A stretch of 64,000 nt of DNA, taken from contig JAUJYZ010000125.1 of assembly GCA_033675265.1 (NCBI GenBank), positions 323,501 through 387,500 of the forward strand. Reading direction: 5' to 3'. A program made the translations under genes and the position numbers. Positions 12,576-25,700 of this stretch are shown piece after piece (the stretch's first letter is position 1; the number at the start of each line of letters is the position of its first letter). The notes under the pieces were generated by a model, which had not been told where the DNA came from, searched no databases, and saw only the letters and a list, made by a program, of their open reading frames with translations. The DNA is from Actinostola sp. cb2023 (lineage: Eukaryota > Cnidaria > Anthozoa > Actiniaria > Actinostolidae).

Positions 12576-13765
12576 GTTCATTCATCTACGTATACAGTCA
12601 TATTATGTATTAGTGTACCCGATTAGTGGAGCACTTGTGCTCTGCTAGAAGATTTTCTGACACATTCATAAAGTTTAAAAAAACATTCTCCAAAAGGTTG
12701 TCCATTAATTGTGAAAGAAGTCACATGACTGAAAAGAAATCCATTGAATTTTTTTTTTCAGTCTCACTATTGATAAAGATTTAGGTGTCTTTGGGAATGA
12801 AAATACATTCACAAAGAATAAAGCAGGTTTTGTGTTCCTTCAGAGTCCAATCTATTCCTTGCACAACCTTTTTGAGAATGACTTTGTCTATCAGGAGTTG
12901 TTTACCTTAATAGAGTACCAACACAAACTGTACAAAGTTGTGCACTAAATAGCACTAATTAAATAATAGAAAACAATAGAAATGTCACTATTTAGTACTA
13001 AATACAAGAAGTACTATTTATGCTGTACAGATTAAGTGTTTGTACTCTAGATATGGAGGCTAATTACTTTTAATTTATGGGAAATGGGAATTTATGGATA
13101 AAATCCAAGGGGCAGTCACACTGTTGAAATGAAGAGCAAATCACATCAAATCCGTAGTCTCCTAAACTAACACATGCTAAATATAAAATAACTTACATGT
13201 ATATAGAACGAACACTGGTCAAATCAGCATTTTAGATCAGAGTTTACAGCATACATCATGTACATGTATGTGTTCATTCTATTTGTGCCAGTCATTCAAA
13301 AGAGCTGTTTCCTTGGCAACACAACCTCCATAATTTTAACAAATTGCAGATGATTTTGAGTTGTCTGTACTCTTATTGACACACAGAGTACAGACAACTC
13401 AAAACCATCTGCAATTTGTTTTTTACAATAACAAAGTCAAAAAACATCCAAAGACAAGGAAAAAGTTTGAAAGTAAAACTGTTTCAAGCGCGCACTGTCT
13501 CAGTGCGCAAGTTATTCATCATGCTGTGTCTGTACTCTTATTGACAACGGCTGAGAGCCAATCAGATTGTAAGATTACACTCTGTTATTGTAAAATTCTG
13601 TTTTGCACATTTCCTAGGTCTCATTGTTGCTCAGTTGAGATTGCATCATGTATGCATATGAAAGCCATTTTATAAGAAATATTTTAATTAAAATCAATAA
13701 AAGTCATTCTATGAAACATGTGATTGTAAACTTAGTTCTCTTTGAAACATGTCAAGAAGCCTAGT
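12576..13765. other. Convergent intergenic region (ACP5 / GTF3A 3' ends) with repeats
   Basis: The region contains a fragment of the GTGGAGCACTTGTGCTCTGC repeat (12610-12660). It holds a degenerate copy of the TCATTCTC-AAAAGG-TTGTCC MITE (about 12672-12890) and an ACTAAATAGCACTAA segment related to the hairpin at 16178. A perfect hairpin of TTTGAGTTGTCTGTACTC lies at 13347-13408. No gene was seen. Confidence 0.6.
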
Positions 13766-16700
13766 CTAATCATCATCTTCATCAAATACCATTATCATTA
13801 CCCCCCTATCAGTTGTTATTATAAGAGGAGGTTTTCTTTCCCTAAGATGAATCTCACTGTCAGTATTCTGTCTGATATCTTCATCGTCGTCGTCGTCACT
13901 ATAATCATCACCATCACCATCCTGACTACCAGCATCATCGTGGTGTGTGTTGCTGTCATTATCATTACAGTCATTATACTCAACGATAACATCATCATCA
14001 TCATCATGTCCAATGTTGTCATCATCATCATCTTGATTATTAGCAGCACATTGCAAGTTGTCATTGTCATCACTTCCATCATCAGCATCATCTTTACTTA
14101 CAATGTCATGTCCATTTCTGTCATCACCATCATATTGATTACCAGCAGTACTATGAGTGCTTCTGTTGTCATCAGTGATATTGTTATCAAACATCATGTC
14201 ACTATCATCATCTTGACGACATGCATCAGCATCATAGTGTCCAATGTTATCATTTTTATCATCATCATCTTGACTAACAGCTGTATTGTGTTGTATGGTG
14301 CCACTATTACTAGCTTGTGTAGTGAGATTGTGTTGCACATTACTAGCATCATCATCATCATCTTGACGACATGCATCAGCATCATAGTGTCCAATGTTAT
14401 CATTTTTATCATCATCATCTTGACGACATGCATCAGCATCATAGTGTCCAATGTTATCGTCATTTTCATCATCATTACCAGTGTCATCTTCATTATGCTG
14501 CACATTAATATCATCATCATCATCTTGATGACATGCATCGGCATCAGAGTGTCCTATGTTAGTGTCATCATCATTATTACCATTCTTGTCTTGATTGTGT
14601 TGCATACCATCATTATCATCTTGACGACATGCATCAGCATCAGAGTGTCCTATATTAGTGTCATGTTTATCATCATCATTACCATTCTTGCCTTGATTGT
14701 GTTGCATACCATCATCACCTTGATGACATGCATCAGCATCAGAGTGTCCTATATTAGTGTCATGTTTATCATCATTATTGCCATTCTTGTCTTGATTGTG
14801 TTGTATATTATCATCATCATCATCACCTTGACGACATGCATCGGCATCAGAGTGTCCTATATTGTTGCCATCTTTATCATCATCATTACCATTCTTGCCT
14901 TGATTGTGTTGCATACCATCATTATCATCTTGACGACATACATCAGCATCAGAGTGTCCTATATTGTTGCCATCTTTATCATCATCATTACCATTCTTGC
15001 CTTGATTGTGTTGCATACCATCATTATCATCTTGACTACATACATCAGCATCAGAGTGTCCTATGTTAGTGTCATGTTTATCATTACCATTCTTGCCTTG
15101 ATTGTGTTGCATACCATCATTATCATCTTGACGACATACATCAGCATCAGAGTGTCCTATGTTAGTGTCATCATCATTATTACCATTCTTGCCTTGATTG
15201 TGTTGCATACCATCATCATTATCATCTTGACTACATACATCAGCATCAGAGTGTCCTATGTTAGTGTCATGTTTATCATTACCATTCTTGCCTTGATTGT
15301 GTTGCATACCATCATTATCATCTTGACTACATACATCAGCATCAGAGTGTCCTATGTTAGTGTCATCATCATCATTACCATTCTTGCCTTGATTGTGTTG
15401 CATACCATCATTATCATCTTGACGACATACATCAGCATCAGAGTGTCCTATGTTAGTGTCATTATCATCATTACCATTCTTGCCTTGATTGTGTTGCATA
15501 CCATCATTATCATCTTGACGACATACATCAGCATCAGAGTGTCCTATGTTAGTGTCATCATCATCATTACCATTCTTGCCTTGATTGTGTTGCATACCAT
15601 CATTATCATCTTGACTACATGCATCAGCATCATTATTACCAGTGTCATCTTCATTGCTGATAGTATTGTCACCATCTTGTGTACATATTGTATGGCTATT
15701 GTCACGTGTTACATCAACCCTCGCTTTACTTCCACTGGATTCTATATTGTCAGTGTCCATCAAGTTGATTTCTATTTCTTTCCCTGCATTATTGTGACTT
15801 GTTCTCTGTGTCTTACTGCCACCATTACAATCTTCTTGTTTCTTTCTTTTAGCAGTACCCTTACGGTGAGCTGCTTTGACTTTTTTACTTACAGGTGCTG
15901 GCGCTGTTTCTCCGTCATCTTGGTGGCTTTCTCTTGATCTTTTGCTCCTGGTTTTGTGTTTCTTCTTCTTCTTCTTTTTCTTAGGCTTCCACTGAAAATC
16001 CAAAACATCAAGCAATTGTTTTAGATGTATATTGACAAAGCATTACATGTATAATACATTGAATAACTGACAAACAGCTTCTGAAGTTAATGTTCAGCAC
16101 TTGTACAGTTTGTTCAACTAGAATGAACTTTGATTTCCCCTGGAGATGATTTACAGTCTTCCCAAAATTATATAAATACAGTGCAAACCATATGTCCGTG
16201 AAATAGTACTATTACTAAATAGCACTAAATAGTGTTATCTCCATTGTTTTCTATTGTTTCATCAGTGCTATTTAGTACTAATTAGTTAGTACTGTTTCAC
16301 AGACATATGGTTTGCACTCTAATATAATCTTTAATCATAATATTGCCAAAAGGTCTCAGTTAATATTAATATTAATCATAATAATATTTAATCATTTATA
16401 TTGCACAGCATTCATACAAGACCAATATTATCAAAATTAACAAAAATGCACAAAATAAATCACATAAAATAATAATAAATGAATAGACTCTTTCATCCTG
16501 CTCAATATAGCTTCAAAGTATTAGCAACAAAGTGATCAAATACACACTATAATCACAGAATATTTAAATATCCACAAACCTCAGGATGTAAACTGCGGAT
16601 GTGTCTCTTTATCGATCTCTGCAATTATTTCAAATATAGAACAACATGAAAATAATCTGGTAAAAATTCAGAAAGACTAGTAAACATTAGTGTCATTAGT

Positions 16701-19700
16701 AAGCTACATGTACATGTACAGTGGGTCATAACGGTAATCATTCTTCATACCAACCTGAAATGCAAATTGTTTTTCACAACCCTCAACAGGGCAGACACAT
16801 AACTTGGCCTTCTCATGGGCTGTCTGGACATGTAGCTTAAGGGTATATTCCTGAAGTAAAAACACAGAAAATGGAATTACACCATGTTAAGACAATGCAA
16901 ATGCTCCCAAAGTTATTGGTTCGGGAGAATTTCCACACTTTGTTCGGTGTTTTGAGCCAACTTTAGTCCCACCATTTATTATGTTTTGTGATCGTAGATA
17001 ATAGGAACTTTTTCAATAGTTATATCTTATTCTCTACAATAAACTTTGAATTCACAAACATTTCCCTGTATTTTACCGTTGTGTAGTATTTATCACATGA
17101 AGATATAGAGCACTTAAAAATCTTTTTGTCAGGGTTATGAACAACTTCTTCCTAAAAAAAAGTGCAGGAAAGATTTTCAGTTGCAGCAACAGAAACAAAA
17201 CAGTTAAATTAGGTAGGAAAATTGACAGAGAAAAAATTGTATTAAAGAATGCACATAGATCATAATGACCTGTGCTTTAATTAATTTAGTAATTGATTAT
17301 ATCCAAGTGCAATAGAAGTATAGTTTTGAGCAATAAGAGCTGTTCTGTGATTAGTCAAAATGTTTCAAAATCTCTAACGAGCAACATGATTGGAGGTCGC
17401 CATAGTGGTGATGCAGATCAAAATCTAACTGTATTGTAATAAGTCGGTCAGTGAGCGAAAATCAGAATCGAGTGAGAGCGAACTGGGACCAACTTATGGA
17501 ATCAGTCTAGGAATTTGGGTTATTTACAACTACTTGAGGAGTGAGTATCAAAGGATGAAACACAAACCTTGGTGTGGGTTTTCAGGTGCTGCTTTTGTGA
17601 TCTCTGTGATTCAACAAAAAGTCATTTGATTGTATGGTACAGTATGGGTATCAATCTTGACAGCTTATCGACAACTAACCAACAACAAGCTTATTACACA
17701 TTACACTGTAGTACATACAGACCAGAAGTCTTTAGGATGCCATGCATGCAAGGAACATCAGGTGACAAAAATATTAAACATTTATCTTTTACATTATTTT
17801 GTGGGTGCTACTTAATTTGGTTGCTAGAGAACTTCTTCAAACGACGTCAAATAATAAAAAAAAAAATAATATGTCCCCTGGCCACCCTAGCATGCACAGA
17901 ATTAGAAAGAATTATGAGTACAATGTATAAACTAAGAATTGCCATATCACATACATGTACATGTAGTAGCTTCTGCAGGTGCAACGCCGACATGCATTCG
18001 GGTAAATGGACAACAGTCCACAATATAACAAAAACCTTTTCAGTGATATCTCTATTGAAACAAGTTGTGTAAACACTAATCTTGAGGTTTAACTTACCAA
18101 ATGAGCAAACACCTTGTCACAATTTTCAAAAGAACAAGGATAAGACTTGACAGTATCGTGGTGGACTTTAATGTGTACTTTGAGATTATAAGCCTATTAA
18201 TTAAAATCAATAATCTATAATTAAAGGTGACTTATTAGTAAGAATAGTAATAGAGTTATATGGTGATTTGTTGCTTCGTAATTGTTAGTAATGTAGTTCG
18301 TAAGGTTTCATCTGAGTCTTTTCACGCTTGATGAAACCTTACGAACTACATTACTAGTAATAGTAAGAGTCGTTTTCATATGAGTGGGAAGTAGTTACAG
18401 TATAGTTCATATCGTGCAGTGAAGGTACTGTGCCGTGACCTTGCCGTGTCTAAGCATTCTGATTGGTTGAGCAATGATTTTGCGCATTGTGATTGGTTGT
18501 AAACTCAAGGTAGTACGTGCTGGTCAGCAGTCTTCCCTAATTTGGTTTGGGGGAGGGGAGTATAGGGGGGCAGGGTTGTGACAGGGATGCATTGTTCTTA
18601 TAATGTATGATTGGTTGTAAACTCAAGGTAGTACGTGCTGGTCAGCAGTCTTCCCTAATTTGGTTTGGGGGAGGGGAGTATAGGGGGGGCAGGGTTGTGA
18701 CAGGGATGCATTGTTCTTATTAATGTATGATTGGTTGTAAACTCAAGGTAGTACATGCTGGTCAGCAGTCTTCCCTAATTTGGTTTGGGGGAGGGGAGTA
18801 TAGGGGGGAGCAGGGTTGTGACAGGGGTGCATTGTTCTTATTAATGTATGATTGGTTGTAAACTCAAGGTAGTACATGCTGGTCAGCAGTCTTCCCTAAT
18901 TTGGTTTGGAGGAGGGGAGTATAGGGAGGCAGGGTTGTGACAGGGATGCATTGTTCTTATTAATGTATGCATTAATGTGGCAGGACAATCTTTCTCTGCT
19001 GACCAGTGCACATCAATCAGAACTCCATGATTCAGCAGATTTGAGTGATCCTTGCCCCTACCTACTCAACCCCTTCTTCCATTCTCATGTATGGGGGTAA
19101 TTACTTCCTCTCAGGTACATGTAAGTGCCTTCCACTATTCATACAGTATGATGGGTGGCAGGTAGTGGACTGTGGCAGAGTTGCCATGGTTACCACTGTG
19201 AGGGGCCTGGACTTGAGCTTTATATGGCAGCCAATCGCAAGCTTATCCACATTGTATTGGTGATGAGCTATAAAGCATGCATTACCTTAGTATAGGTGTT
19301 GTCACAGTTTGGACACTTGAAGAGTAGTCTTTCAGGATTATGTATCGCAGAATGTTTCTTCAGCTAAAAATGAACATTCAATAAAATTAGTTTTGATAAT
19401 GCATGTAGACTGCACATTTAGATCAGTCACATCTATATTGTGCAATCTCTTGTACTCGGGACAACTCAGTTCAGGAAACATACATGTATGGGGCTAACAG
19501 ACAGACCTGACCTTTCCTGGCTGTCCAGGAATGTGGTGCTGAATACATGTACATGTATAGCATTCATTGTCAACTAAATCCACCATGTTGGACATTCATG
19601 CTATAGATCTCCATACTCTGGTTCATAGCTCAGTGACCAGTGTGTATACAGTATGTAATTACAATGTAATAAATCAATACAATAAGCCATGTATGCATAA

Positions 19701-22700
19701 CAAACCTCCCATCTTTTTTGAATTCTTGTTCACAGACTGAACACTTGAAACCTTCAGCAAAAGAAACATTCATCATTGTAAAAGGATTCACAAATTGCCA
19801 TTATAATGTCAACAGAATTTCTATTGACTGCCATTAGAGAAATGCAGGATATTTTTCATTCATAAAGGTTTAAGAATACACATCCTGATGATAAATATTA
19901 TATTTAAATAATGAACGATAGTAAGCTTTAACAGACAGTGCATATGTTATCATGGCCATGAGTATCTTACCATGAGAAGCAATGTGCTTTTTTAATTGAT
20001 GGAAAGTAGCAAACCTTGCAGTACAATCTGAAGCAGAACAAATGTATCCTTTAAAAAATAAGAAAAATGTGTGAAATTGATACCATGCACTAAAATACTA
20101 AGGGTATTTTTGGGTAGGGGTGTGCCGCGGACACCTCAAAACCCTGACCCTATCCCAGACCTAAAATTTTGATTTTCCATACCCTATTCCAGACAAAAGC
20201 TTAAAAATGTACACCCTATCCCAGACTAAAGCTTAAAAATGTATACCCTATCCCAGATTGAAAGCGTGCTAAAGGGATATGTAAACTGATAGCGATTGAT
20301 AGTGGCGTTATTGCGGAAACCATACCCTATACCAGACCAAAACGTACCCGATCCCAGCCTAAAAAGGCAAAAAATTATACCCTACCCCAGACCTGGGAGC
20401 TCAAAAACCATACCCTATCCCGCGGCACATACCCGTATAGCGTATATAGGGGAGTACCCCCCCCCCCCCCCCCCCCCCCCCCCGGCCCATGTAGTTCCCA
20501 ATTTATGGAGTAATTTAGCAACTTTTTTTTGTGTTTTTGATACAGTTTCTGTGCTAAACTATTGTTTCTACGCTAGATATACACAACAAAAATACTTTTT
20601 TTTACGGTTTTCACATGTAATGTATGATAATAATAATAACTAGACGCTCTACTAGCGTGAACTCGGGTTTCTTAATAAAGTTTTGATAGATTTGAAATGT
20701 GAAACCTAATAGCTTATTTGTATCATCCTACAGATTGAAGTAGTTTTAGCCTATTACTTGCACAATTTAAGTCACTCGTTGCATGACTCAGTAGAGCATG
20801 CCATACGTAATTAGCTTCAACAATGACACTGACACTCCTAGCTGACAGCCGGCAAAGCACATTTCGATTACCTTGCAAGAAAAGATTTCACAAACTCAAT
20901 AAAATTACGATCGAGTTCTTACCAAGCCTCAGACATCTGTTAGAAATACACTTTCAGACAGAATTGCAAGGCCAAAAAGTATTCTCTAGGATATTTGCAT
21001 ATTTACTAAGCAGTATTAATGAACAACTCGACTGGCTCGAGCAAGGGAGCACGGAAAAATCCTTTTTAAATGCTGGTGATTTGATTTATCGTTACATACG
21101 TCCGCCATCTTGAATTTCGTTGATAAGCTGCTATGCTAAAATTGGAACGATACCGAGAAGTTTAGCATGGCCCGACATGGCCCAAGGGAGCATGGTAGAA
21201 ACTGGGCTGCCTGTGGTGATGACGCGTTTTGCAGTTTTTGGTTAATGCGCGCGCAGGCTCATCAGTATATTGGGATCCCTGTGGCTAATGTTGACGTTTT
21301 GCGGTTTTCCACGATAAAATCGCGCGGGCTCATCAATACTGAATAAATATGGTTGCCTAAATAAAGTGAAGGGGAGTGAAACTTGTAAGACCCTTTCGAC
21401 AATCCGCGTCAGATTGCTAGGAACACCGCTGTTGCTGGGAACAGCCCGGGATTCATACGGAGAAAAATATGGAGGCGGATGGTTTTACGAACAGTTTCGT
21501 AGGGAGAAAAACATGGAGGCCGACGAGGCCGATGGCGATCCACCCTGCGAAGGTCTGTAAGTGAAAAATACAATTTTCTGCATATTTTTTTCATGACTTT
21601 TATCATTTGTTTGCATGTTCAGTTTAGTGTAGAGGCGAAAAAATGCCTTACCGGCTAACGAAATGAGTTTATTGTTTCATCAAGCGTAAAAAGTTTAATT
21701 TGTATTGTTGTTGTTGATGGTGCTTGCCTACAAAAGTACCGGGAAAAGTACTAAAGGACTTGTCTTGCTGTTTTAAACGCAGGCTAGATGTGCCTTAATA
21801 AAAATGCTTTACCTATTCCTGCCTTTCTCAAAATGACAATGCTGTACCCTTCTGTAACTGCTGAAAGTACATTTAACTGTTCAAAAGACATGATTCAAAA
21901 CAAACGCAAAATCAAAAGGGAAACTGATGTCGCGTACGGAAAATTTATTTCAGAAATTTTCAATGTTTTGCTGAAAAGACTCTCAAGGGAGGGGAGGGAG
22001 AGTAATGTTTTGATAGCTGTCAGCAATTAAACTGCTGACCAAAAGTAACGTTACGAGCATGTTACAAAGGATTTCCATGATTCTCTTCTCTGATTGGCTG
22101 AGAATCGATCACATGATCTTAGTTTCACTCCCCGTCATTTTATTAGTGATGTTACGTTTTCTAAAGTTTATGAGCCCACGCTATCATATTGTGGATAACC
22201 GCAAAAACGTCAACATCAGCCACAGGAATCCCAATATATACTGATGAGCCCACGCGCGCAATAACCAAAAACCGCAAAACGCGTCATCACCACAGGCAGC
22301 CCAGTTTCTGCCGTGCTCCCTTGCATGGCCCCGTGATTTAGTACCGACAGCGGTAAACACGCATGCGCTATGGTGACCACTTGCAGATTTGGCGTAGAAA
22401 CATGACGACAAAGAAAAACCGTCTGTATTTTTAGACTCGGGCCTTCCACAGGAAGCCCGAGTAATAATGAAATAATAGTTTGATGTTTCGACTGCACTGG
22501 TGGCAGCCGTCATCAGAATGATGTACATATTTGCCATCTTCTGAGCTGAAAACTCAAGGAATATGATAATTTGAATATGAAGGATTTTTTCTCACCTAAA
22601 TCATGTTTTTTCTTGTGTCGTTTTAAATGGGATGATGTTTTGTAACTTTCCTGACAACCTTCCACATCACATCTTTGATCAGTAATAGAAAGAAAACAGT

Positions 22701-25700
22701 GATTCAGCTGATTCATGTACATGTAATGAAAGATTTTGAAAAGAAACATTTGAATGAAAAAACAAGTGTATAAATTGTATAAGACGTACAAGTATAACTT
22801 TATTTAGATGTTTTTGTTTTTTTGTTTTTTTTCAAGATTCGCCCATAAGGCAGGTGTTGCATAATAGGACACGAAGTCCCCTTTAAAATACATTACACCA
22901 CGTCCCACCCAATAAGAATATAACCCAGTATAACCGACCCCTGATGAATTCCCAATATGAAAAAATATTGATGAATTATGTAGTCTCCCTTGCAGCCATT
23001 TTAACTACTGTAGTCACAAAACAGCTATGAGGGAGATCTATTTTAGTGTATTACTATCATATGCCACTCACTGGAATGGAAGTTTATCTTCATGAGCACA
23101 TTCATGTTTCCATAGCTGAGTACTTTTGTTGAATGACTTTCCACAGCCTTCAAATTTACACTGACAAAAGAAAAAAAATGTCCATTTGTACCATACATTT
23201 AGTATGGTAGGTGATCTTCAACTTCAACTTTATTTGTGCTCACTTATAATTACATTGAGATATATGCATATCTGTGTATACGTCAGATACACATATATAG
23301 ATGTGTACATGTATATAATTTTAATGTTGGAATTGAGCACAGCTACTCAAAATAGCTAAAAACATGGCATGCAAATCAGTGGCAGCGACATAGCACGCAA
23401 TAGTGCTGAAACACTAATAAAAGAACATTTCCTTCCCCTCAATATGTCGGTAATATGAAGCAATCAATAAATGAAGATCTTTACATAATTCCAGCGAAGA
23501 ATCGAAAAGTACGAGCAAAAAGGCTTTGAATCCAATCTAAGCACGAGTCACAAATGCCCAAATGAACGATGGGAACATACGATATAATGTAATTATGACG
23601 TCAGGACAAAAGTCACATGATAATAATCTTTCAGGACAGAATAAAAAACACAAATCGAGAATCGAGCTGGCATCTCAAACACAGGAAGCCCAACCAAAGA
23701 TTACTGTTGCTCCCAGTTCGCTCGCTGGGGCTCACCCACTGGTCGCAATAACAATGATGGGATGCTGATGATGATGATAATAATAGTAACATATCCAATA
23801 TAAAGTGGCTCTTGTGTGATAAGAGAAGATGAAGATGACTAAGATTCAAGTATCACCATTTTCATCATCATTGTCCTGAACACGACATGAAATTTGTAGC
23901 TCCAAATTTCATGTTTTTTCTCATGATGATATAAATTAATACTATATAATAATAAATACCTTGAATGGTGAGTTGTGAGCTCTATGCTCATGTCTCACTA
24001 GATTGTGTTTGATGGAATAAGTTTGTGAACATCCAGGTTGTTTACATCTACAAATAGAAAATAATAATTTTACTGGGCTGCCCGTGGAAGACCTTTTCCA
24101 CAGGTAGCCCAAATAAAGTTTCTTCTGAGAAACGATAGTGATTACCACACCCCCACCCCCTTCACAAGTTTTGTACTCATGTACTCGTGAGAGAACAGTG
24201 TCTTAGAATGTGAAAATTAACCAATTGAATCAGGAAACCAAGACATTATTAGTGTATTATTGAGTGCAATTCCCCTTTCTGAGACTACAGTGTTCTCTGT
24301 TAGAAATACGTTACTTATAGACATGGCTCTCGGGAAGAGCATGATTTGTAATGAGGAGACACCGTGTATCAATAAAGCTTATGTATGTACTTCACAGTAC
24401 TTCTGTTCATTTTAGTGATTTGATTCCGTGTTTAAATCAAGTTCATTCATTCATTCAGTATCCACGAACAATAGTACAAAGTCAAGGTTGGCATTGACAT
24501 TTGAAACCATATATATATTTACTGTATATTTTAAATACTGCCAAGCTTGACATGGGTACTCAACAGAACAGTGAAGTGGTGTAATCACAGTCTGAGTTCA
24601 TGGTTAGAGATATTAAGTTGTTCTGTTGGGTACTTACACAAAATGCTTTATCCCAGTATGACTTTGTTCATGTCTGTTTAGATGATACTTTCTTATAAAT
24701 GTCTTGTTACAGCCCTCATATGTACAGGTATAGGGACGCTGATGGACAACAGTATAAACATTATTTATATCACAGTCTGGTTGTGGTAACATATACCAAA
24801 TTGAAGAATCGTTGTTTGGTTCAAAGTCATAGAACATAGAAGCTGAGACTGAAATAGCTCATGAGAAATATGTTAATTAGATGCAAGATATGCATTTTTG
24901 CATTCTGATTGCAAAATAGTACTGTACATTATCCTCCTTGCTGGAGAAGAGCGACAATACGAGCCAACTCTGAAGCCAACGAAGCCGTCTCTTCAGATCT
25001 GAAGACTCGCGTCAAATGACACTTATGCATAATTAATTTAAACAAGACGCTCAATGAGCATACACTCAGACATTTATGACAATGACAGTTGCGTGACTAG
25101 GGAGACTATGTGTCGGTGAGGATAGATAAAGATCTCTGAATCGTCCGTCTGCAGTACGTACTTCGAACGTCCAGTTGAGGTTGCATATTCATGCATATGG
25201 TCAGATGGTTCTGATAAAGTTTTTTGTTTGTTGTAATGAAGGCACGTTTGTTTTTGTTATAAATGAAATGACATCTTGTCAGAGTGGGCCCACACGAATC
25301 GGCATATGCATTTGTATGTGAAATGAGCATGTTTAAAGCCCGTGTTTTATCGGCCATAAAGATCCGAGCCGCCGGCTTCAGATATATTTTAATCAAGCTT
25401 GTTGACGTTGTTGCAGTATATGCACTCCATTATGAAACATGAAACTATCTCTTTGAAATACAACACTATTCAGTTTAGCAGCATTAAAACAATTATATTC
25501 AAGATTGATGAGTTCGTGGACCGGCTCTTTCAAAAACACTCGAGATCTCAACTTCTTCTCTCTCGATACAGCATGAGCTTCTACACAGCACTTCTAGTCG
25601 GTAGTCGTGGAACGATGAGTTTTAACGATGACCCAAGAGCGAACTATTTGACCCATTTGAGCATAGAATTACTTCATTAGGCATTCGGATATCATTGCCC

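Noticed and set aside
13742..15937. 731-residue plus-strand ORF of Ile/Val/Thr-rich repeats
   Set aside because: It is antisense to the Asp/Asn repeat tail of GTF3A; the in-phase 96-bp repeat keeps both strands open. The minus-strand frame connects by a proper splice site to zinc-finger exons and this one connects to nothing.
20823..21113. 96-residue plus-strand ORF inside Helitron-like element A
   Set aside because: It has an ATG and no repeats, but there is no family similarity, no splice partner and no matching ORF in elements B or C.
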